NCBI GenBank assembly: GCA_938085425.1 | Contig: CALKGQ010000004.1 | Span: 1 to 64,000 of the forward strand | Reading direction: 5' to 3' | DNA from: an uncultured Flavobacteriales bacterium | GTDB taxonomy: Bacteria; Bacteroidota; Bacteroidia; Flavobacteriales_D; Sanyastnellaceae | Length of the DNA: 64,000 nt | Shown: one piece after another, positions 59,629 through 64,000 of the stretch | Position numbering within the stretch: the stretch's first letter is position 1 | How the letters are laid out: every line of letters begins with the position of its first letter | Program-made: the position numbers and the translations under genes | The notes under the pieces: generated by a model | What the model saw: the letters and a program-made list of their open reading frames with translations, nothing else | What the model was told of the DNA's origin: nothing | Databases searched by the model: none

Positions 59629-61819
59629 AAGTGGCAGAAGGCCGCATGACGGCCTCGCATTTTGCGGGGTCAGGACGGTAATACCCGCCAATGTCCACAG
59701 GTTGGCCTTGGACCGCAATGAGCTCTTCTACAATGGTGTCTTCTTGCGCTCGAAGCTCTCTGGCAAGGGTGGCGAATTCCTGTGCCAAAGAAGGATCCGA
59801 CGTTTGGCCTGCCAAGGCTTCCGCCCAAAACAGGGCCAAGTAGAAGTGAGACCCCCTGTTGTCGATGCCTCCGAGCCTTCTTGTGGGGCTCTTGTCTTCG
59901 TCCAAAAACCGCGTCGTGGCATCGTCCAAAGCGTTCGCGAGGATCCTGGCACGGGCGTTGCCTGTGCGCTCGGCGATGTGCTCGAGGCTGGGGGCCAATG
60001 CCATGAATTCTCCCAAACTGTCCCAGCGCAAATAATTGTCGTTCACCAACTGCTGGACGTGCTTGGGGGCAGAGCCACCCGCACCCGTTTCAAAGAGCCC
60101 TCCGCCGTTCATCAGAGGGACAATGCTCAACATCTTGGCCGAAGTCCCCACCTCGAGGATGGGAAAGAGATCGGTCAGGTAATCGCGAAGCACGTTCCCG
60201 GTCACTGAAATGGTGTTCAACCCCTTCACAATGCGCTCCAACGAGAAGGTGGTCGCCGCCGAGGGGTCGAGGATGCGCAAGTCCAGTCCATCGGTGTTGT
60301 GGTCCTTGAGGTAGGTGTTTACTTTGGCGATGAGCTGGGCATCGTGCGCCCGCTCTGCATTGAGCCAAAAAACAGCAGGATCTCCTGTTGCCTTGGCCCG
60401 TCCCACCGCCAACTTGACCCAATCTTGGATGGGTGCATCCTTCACTTGACACATGCGGAAGAGATCTCCAGCTTCAATGTCTTGTGTCAAAAGCACTGCA
60501 CCTTGAGGATCCACCACTTCAACATGACCCCCAGCAGACATTTGGAAGGTCTTGTCATGGGAGCCATATTCTTCAGCCTTTTGTGCCATGAGGCCCACAT
60601 TGGGCACAGTGCCCATGGTGGCAGGGTCCAGGGCCCCATTGGCCTTGCAAAAGTCAATGGTCGCTTGGTAAATGCCGGCGTAGGATCGATCTGGAATGAC
60701 GGCTACGGCGTCTTGGGTTTCACCTGCGGCGTTCCACATTTTGCCACCTTCGCGGATCATTGCAGGCATGGAGGCATCGATGATGACATCTGAAGGGACA
60801 TGCAAGTTGGTGATGCCCTTGTCGGAGTTCACCATGGCCACGTCTGGACGCGCCTTCATGGATTCCTCCAGGGTCGCCTCAATTGCCGCACGGTCATGTG
60901 GAGGCATATCAGGAAGTTTGGCAATCAAATCGCCCAACCCATTGTTGAAGTTCACCCCAGCTTTTTCCAAGGCCTCTGCGTGCTGGGCGACAACTTGCTT
61001 GAAGAAGACCCGGACCGCAGCCCCAAAAAGGATGGGGTCGGACACCTTCATCATGGTGGCCTTCATGTGCAACGAGAACAAGGCGCCTTCCTTTTGGATG
61101 ATGTCCAGTTCGTTCTCGAGAAAGGCCTCCATCGTGGAGAGAGACAAGCTCGCAGCATCGAGGATTTCACCTGCTTGCAAGGCCAGGCCTTGTTTGAGCA
61201 TGTGGCGCTGTCCATCGGGTGTCACATGCACCACATCGACGGAGGTCGCCTCAGGCAAGGTGATGCTCTGCTCGGATCCAAAGAAGTCGCCATGGCTCAT
61301 GCTGGCCACTCGGGCCTTGCTGTGGCCCTCCCATGTGCCCATGCGATGAGGGTGCTTTTGGGCATACGTCTTCACGGCCTTGGGCGCACGACGGTCGCTG
61401 TTGCCTTCACGCAACACCGGGTTCACGGCGGAGCCCTTCACCTTGTCATAGCGTTGCTTGATGTCCAGTTCTTGCGCTGTCGACGCCTCAGCGGGGTAAT
61501 GGGGAAGTTCAAACCCCAAGGCTTGAAGCTCCGCAATGGCCGCCTTCAGCTGTGGAATGGAGGCGCTGATGTTCGGAAGCTTCACAATATTCGCTTCCGG
61601 CGTTTGGGCCAATGCACCAAGCTCAGCAAGCGCATCGTGTTGGGCCTGTTCTGGGGGCAGAAGGTCTGCAAATGCCGCCAAAATGCGGCCGCTCAACGAA
61701 ATGTCGCGCGTCTCCACAGTGACATTGGCTTTGCTTGCAAAAGACTGAACGACAGGAAGAAAGCTGTATGTCGCCAAGGCCGGCGCCTCGTCGGTAAGGG
61801 TGTACAAAATGTTTGACAT
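59600..61819 (-). CDS. icd: Monomeric NADP-dependent isocitrate dehydrogenase
   Basis: A 739-aa enzyme of the monomeric (IDH II) type, unrelated in size to the ~420-aa dimeric form. Recognisable blocks: [75 protein letters not shown] and [19 protein letters not shown]. It oxidises isocitrate to 2-oxoglutarate with NADP. ATG 61819 is the family start; the frame runs on upstream in non-IDH sequence. A TTG - 21 - GACCTTTG promoter candidate ends seven bases upstream. The aconitase gene lies close by on the same strand, with one gene between. Confidence 0.97.
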   Translation of the reverse strand: MSNILYTLTDEAPALATYSFLPVVQSFASKANVTVETRDISLSGRILAAFADLLPPEQAQHDALAELGALAQTPEANIVKLPNISASIPQLKAAIAELQALGFELPHYPAEASTAQELDIKQRYDKVKGSAVNPVLREGNSDRRAPKAVKTYAQKHPHRMGTWEGHSKARVASMSHGDFFGSEQSITLPEATSVDVVHVTPDGQRHMLKQGLALQAGEILDAASLSLSTMEAFLENELDIIQKEGALFSLHMKATMMKVSDPILFGAAVRVFFKQVVAQHAEALEKAGVNFNNGLGDLIAKLPDMPPHDRAAIEATLEESMKARPDVAMVNSDKGITNLHVPSDVIIDASMPAMIREGGKMWNAAGETQDAVAVIPDRSYAGIYQATIDFCKANGALDPATMGTVPNVGLMAQKAEEYGSHDKTFQMSAGGHVEVVDPQGAVLLTQDIEAGDLFRMCQVKDAPIQDWVKLAVGRAKATGDPAVFWLNAERAHDAQLIAKVNTYLKDHNTDGLDLRILDPSAATTFSLERIVKGLNTISVTGNVLRDYLTDLFPILEVGTSAKMLSIVPLMNGGGLFETGAGGSAPKHVQQLVNDNYLRWDSLGEFMALAPSLEHIAERTGNARARILANALDDATTRFLDEDKSPTRRLGGIDNRGSHFYLALFWAEALAGQTSDPSLAQEFATLARELRAQEDTIVEELIAVQGQPVDIGGYYRPDPAKCEAVMRPSATFNQTLKNWS

Positions 61820-61826
61820 GGGGCGG

Positions 61827-61858
61827 CAAAGGTCGCAAATTGGTTCTGCCCATGCCAA
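61827..61858 (-). promoter_or_regulatory. Candidate promoter of icd
   Basis: Minus strand: TTG (61858-61856), 21 bases, GACCTTTG (61834-61827), one mismatch from TAnnTTTG in the first base. The box ends seven bases before the ATG. Confidence 0.4.
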
Positions 61859-61923
61859 TCCTTGGGGCCCTAAGTCATGCCTGAAGTATGGAGGTGCGTC
61901 CCGCTGCCTTTGCGGGGTGGCTT

Positions 61924-63168
61924 TTACTCTCGGCCCAAGGCCACGATGGGGTCCAATTTGGACGCAAGCCTGGCAGGGTAGTAGCCAGAGGCTAGGCTGG
62001 TCACAAGGCAAAGCAAGACTCCGGTCACGACCCATGCCCAAGGCACGATGAAGGGGGTGTCAAATGCATTGGCAATCAAGTTGCCCACCACGAGGCCCAG
62101 CGAAATGCCCACGATGCCTCCCAGCTGCCCAATGACCAAAACTTCTGCGAGAAACTGGGTCCGAATGGCGGCCCCTGTCGCCCCCAAACTTTTTCGTGTG
62201 CCTATTTCCCTTGTCCTTTCGCTCACCGAGACGAGCATGATGTTCATCAGCCCGATGCCTGCGCCAAACAAGGTGATCAATCCAATGAAGACCGCCGCCA
62301 TGGTGATGCCGTCGGTGGCTTCGAGGAGGGTGTCGACCAGACGGTTGCTTTGCCGAATCAAAAAGGAGTTGGGCTTGCCCGGGGCATCTCCTCTGACCAC
62401 GCGCATCCAACCTGTGGCTTGCTCTACGGCCTCGGGCATGTCTTCGGTTTGGGCCACCGTGCAGGTCAAATTGTAGCTACGTCCTTCGTCGGAATATTGC
62501 CGCCTGACCCCTTGGATCGGCATGAGGATTTGGTTGTCTTGCGAACGGCCAAACGACGTGCCCCTCGCCTCGAGAATGCCCGCAATGTGGTACCGTTGAG
62601 ATCCCACCAAAACGTGTTGACCCACGGGATCCTCCCAGGACTCAAAAAGGCGGTCGACCACCGATTGGCCCACCATGACGATTGATGCGCCGCTTTGCAC
62701 TTCCGCCAAGGTGAAGTTCCTGCCTTGCGCCAAGGAGAGTCCGCTGACGTCGAGGTACAGCTCGTCCACCCCCTGGACGCTGACATTCGGATCCGTTCTT
62801 TGGTTGCCTCTTGTGACGGAGGCCATCCCCGTGCCAAACACTGAAGTGGCCACTTTGAATGCGCCCGCCGCCTCATTCTTGAACTGGGAAGCCTGCCTGA
62901 AGTCGATGGGTGGACTTGGCAGCACCCGCTTTCCTTGGAACATGCCGCCACTGCGCATTTGGTCAATGGAGAAGCTTTGTGTGCCCAGGGATGAAAACTC
63001 CTGCGTCACATTCGCCTTCAACGATTCTGTGGCCGTCACCATGGCGATCAGCGCCATGATGCCCATGCCAATGATGCCAATGGTCAAGGTGGTCCGAAGG
63101 GCCTGCCCTCGAATCGACCGCAGCGCCACCAGGGTCATTTCCCGCCACAAAGAAGCAGGTTGCCTCAT
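61924..63168 (-). CDS. MacB/FtsX-type ABC transporter permease
   Basis: A 414-aa membrane protein: N-terminal helix ([19 protein letters not shown]), a large periplasmic MacB_PCD domain (about 50-270) and three C-terminal helices of the FtsX family ([34 protein letters not shown]), ending [13 protein letters not shown]. The matching ATPase is not adjacent, since aconitase lies on one side and icd on the other. Substrate unknown; the family exports peptides, lipoproteins or drugs. Confidence 0.88.
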   Translation of the reverse strand: MRQPASLWREMTLVALRSIRGQALRTTLTIGIIGMGIMALIAMVTATESLKANVTQEFSSLGTQSFSIDQMRSGGMFQGKRVLPSPPIDFRQASQFKNEAAGAFKVATSVFGTGMASVTRGNQRTDPNVSVQGVDELYLDVSGLSLAQGRNFTLAEVQSGASIVMVGQSVVDRLFESWEDPVGQHVLVGSQRYHIAGILEARGTSFGRSQDNQILMPIQGVRRQYSDEGRSYNLTCTVAQTEDMPEAVEQATGWMRVVRGDAPGKPNSFLIRQSNRLVDTLLEATDGITMAAVFIGLITLFGAGIGLMNIMLVSVSERTREIGTRKSLGATGAAIRTQFLAEVLVIGQLGGIVGISLGLVVGNLIANAFDTPFIVPWAWVVTGVLLCLVTSLASGYYPARLASKLDPIVALGRE

Positions 63169-63205
63169 GTCGTTGGGGCCTTCATCTTGATCGCTCCCCG
63201 AGAGG

Positions 63206-64000
63206 TCAGTAAGAGAGCAAGTGTCCAGGTCCTGATCCGGCGCCCGAGGTAAGCTTTTTCAGAGGGGGCGCGAATTTGGTCAACTCTATGCCTTCCACAG
63301 AATCCTCGTATTCCTCCATGGTCGGCGTACGTCCCAAAATGGCCGCCAGCACCACCACGGGGGTGGACGCAAGGAGAGATTCGCCTTTCTTCCGGTCTGA
63401 ATCCTTGACCACACGTCCCTGGAAAAGTCGGGTCGAGGTGGCCAATACGGTGTCGCCTTTGGCTGCTTTTTCCTGGTTGCCCATGCAGAGGTTGCACCCG
63501 GGACGCTCCAAATACATCATGTTGTCGTATTCCGTTCGTGCCGCAGTTTTTGGGGCTGCATCGTCAAACTCAAAACCGGAGTACTTCTGCAAGACATCCC
63601 AGTCTCCCTCTGCCTTCAATTCATCGATGATGTTGTAGGTGGGGGCGGTGACCACCAAGGGAGCTTGGAAAGTGACATCCCCGTTTTGGTCTTCTAGGTT
63701 TTTCAGCATTTGGGCCACGATCTTCAAATCCCCTTTGTGGACCATGCAGGACCCTACAAACCCCAAGTCCACATGTTTTTCACCTCCGTAATAAGACAGG
63801 GGGCGAATGGTGTCGTGGGTGTAACGCTTCGAGACGTCCTCGTTGTGCACATCTGGATCTGCAATCATGGGCTCCGCAATGACGTCAAGGTCCACCTCAA
63901 ACTCGGCGTAATACTTGGCGTTGTCGTCTGGTGCCAACGGTGGTTTTTCACCTGTTTCAACCTCGTGAATCCTTTGGTTGGCTTGGTCGACAAGGCCTTG
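63206..64000 (-). CDS. acnB: Aconitate hydratase B, C-terminal part (gene runs off the window)
   Basis: The reading frame is open to the window end, so at least 264 residues are seen. GGEKHVDLGFVGSCMVHKGD and ERPGCNLCMGNQ supply three iron-sulfur cysteines of the [4Fe-4S] aconitase site, in the AcnB arrangement. TSTRLFQGRVV matches the arginine-containing substrate loop region. Isomerises citrate and isocitrate, and may also act on 2-methylisocitrate. It ends 37 bases before the permease gene. The product feeds icd, two genes downstream. Confidence 0.92.
   Translation of the reverse strand, partial: QGLVDQANQRIHEVETGEKPPLAPDDNAKYYAEFEVDLDVIAEPMIADPDVHNEDVSKRYTHDTIRPLSYYGGEKHVDLGFVGSCMVHKGDLKIVAQMLKNLEDQNGDVTFQAPLVVTAPTYNIIDELKAEGDWDVLQKYSGFEFDDAAPKTAARTEYDNMMYLERPGCNLCMGNQEKAAKGDTVLATSTRLFQGRVVKDSDRKKGESLLASTPVVVLAAILGRTPTMEEYEDSVEGIELTKFAPPLKKLTSGAGSGPGHLLSY

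Overview
The window is a chromosomal segment from a member of the Bacteroidota, most like marine Flavobacteriales. I infer this from gene content: a TonB-dependent receptor with a CarboxypepD_reg domain, type IX secretion tails, DUF1573, a Lacal_2735-family protein, a fused E1 alpha/beta 2-oxoacid dehydrogenase, a short adenylate kinase, and promoters of the TTG / TAnnTTTG type with almost no Shine-Dalgarno sequences. No insertion sequence, prophage, integron or CRISPR array is visible. All but a few small genes belong to recognisable families.

Layout. 1-308: 3' end of a 23S rRNA gene, 5S rRNA and a UUCG-loop terminator. 336-6653: der, metK, an NrtR-like Nudix regulator (minus), dnaB and an exported protein of unknown role. 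6668-10209 (minus): a SiaB-like kinase-fold protein, then an operon DUF554 - muramidase - WYL regulator - small ORF. 10278-14415: tgt and an LptF/G permease facing ispE and era. 14473-16567: initiator tRNA-fMet, then an H-NOX gas sensor translationally coupled to a hybrid histidine kinase. 16561-20531: a secreted arylsulfotransferase-like protein and a secreted vanadium-haloperoxidase-like enzyme, divergent, both with dockerin-like tails. 20673-31456: a lipoprotein, xseAB, a choice-of-anchor V protein, a PP2C (SpoIIE) phosphatase, an OB-fold protein, a lipoprotein tyrosine phosphatase, an NRAMP-like transporter, two small unknown genes, an M15-like peptidase, a T9SS-tagged lipase and lpdA. 31532-36768: adk-obg-psuG, fused E1 dehydrogenase, S4 protein. 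36862-43061: TonB receptor, an 844-aa secreted hydrolase-like protein carrying Cys-rich repeats, and a DUF1573 protein. 43159-45789: valS.

45841-53268 is the most striking block: nine tightly packed plus-strand genes including three different photolyase/cryptochrome-family flavoproteins, a flavin reductase, an SDR, an alpha/beta hydrolase, a 47-aa DUF2256 zinc-ribbon gene and an unknown 132-aa protein. It looks like one light or UV response operon. 53351-57471 holds a small unknown gene, a 2-Cys peroxiredoxin (minus) and a ppk1-ppx polyphosphate operon. 57495-64000 holds a thioredoxin-fold lipoprotein, an unknown gene, monomeric isocitrate dehydrogenase, a MacB-like permease and the 3' part of aconitase B, so two successive TCA-cycle enzymes lie close together.

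Regulation. A -7 promoter element reading TAnnTTTG or TAnnTTCG stands a few to about 50 bases before at least a dozen genes. It decides several start codons and implies short leaders or nearly leaderless mRNAs. Three secreted proteins share a dockerin-like tail closing with a Cys two or three residues from the end, which may be a sorting signal distinct from the usual T9SS tail. No noncoding stretch exceeds 300 bases, unless the weak small ORF at 7419-7700 is not real, in which case 7304-7788 is about 485 bases without a gene.
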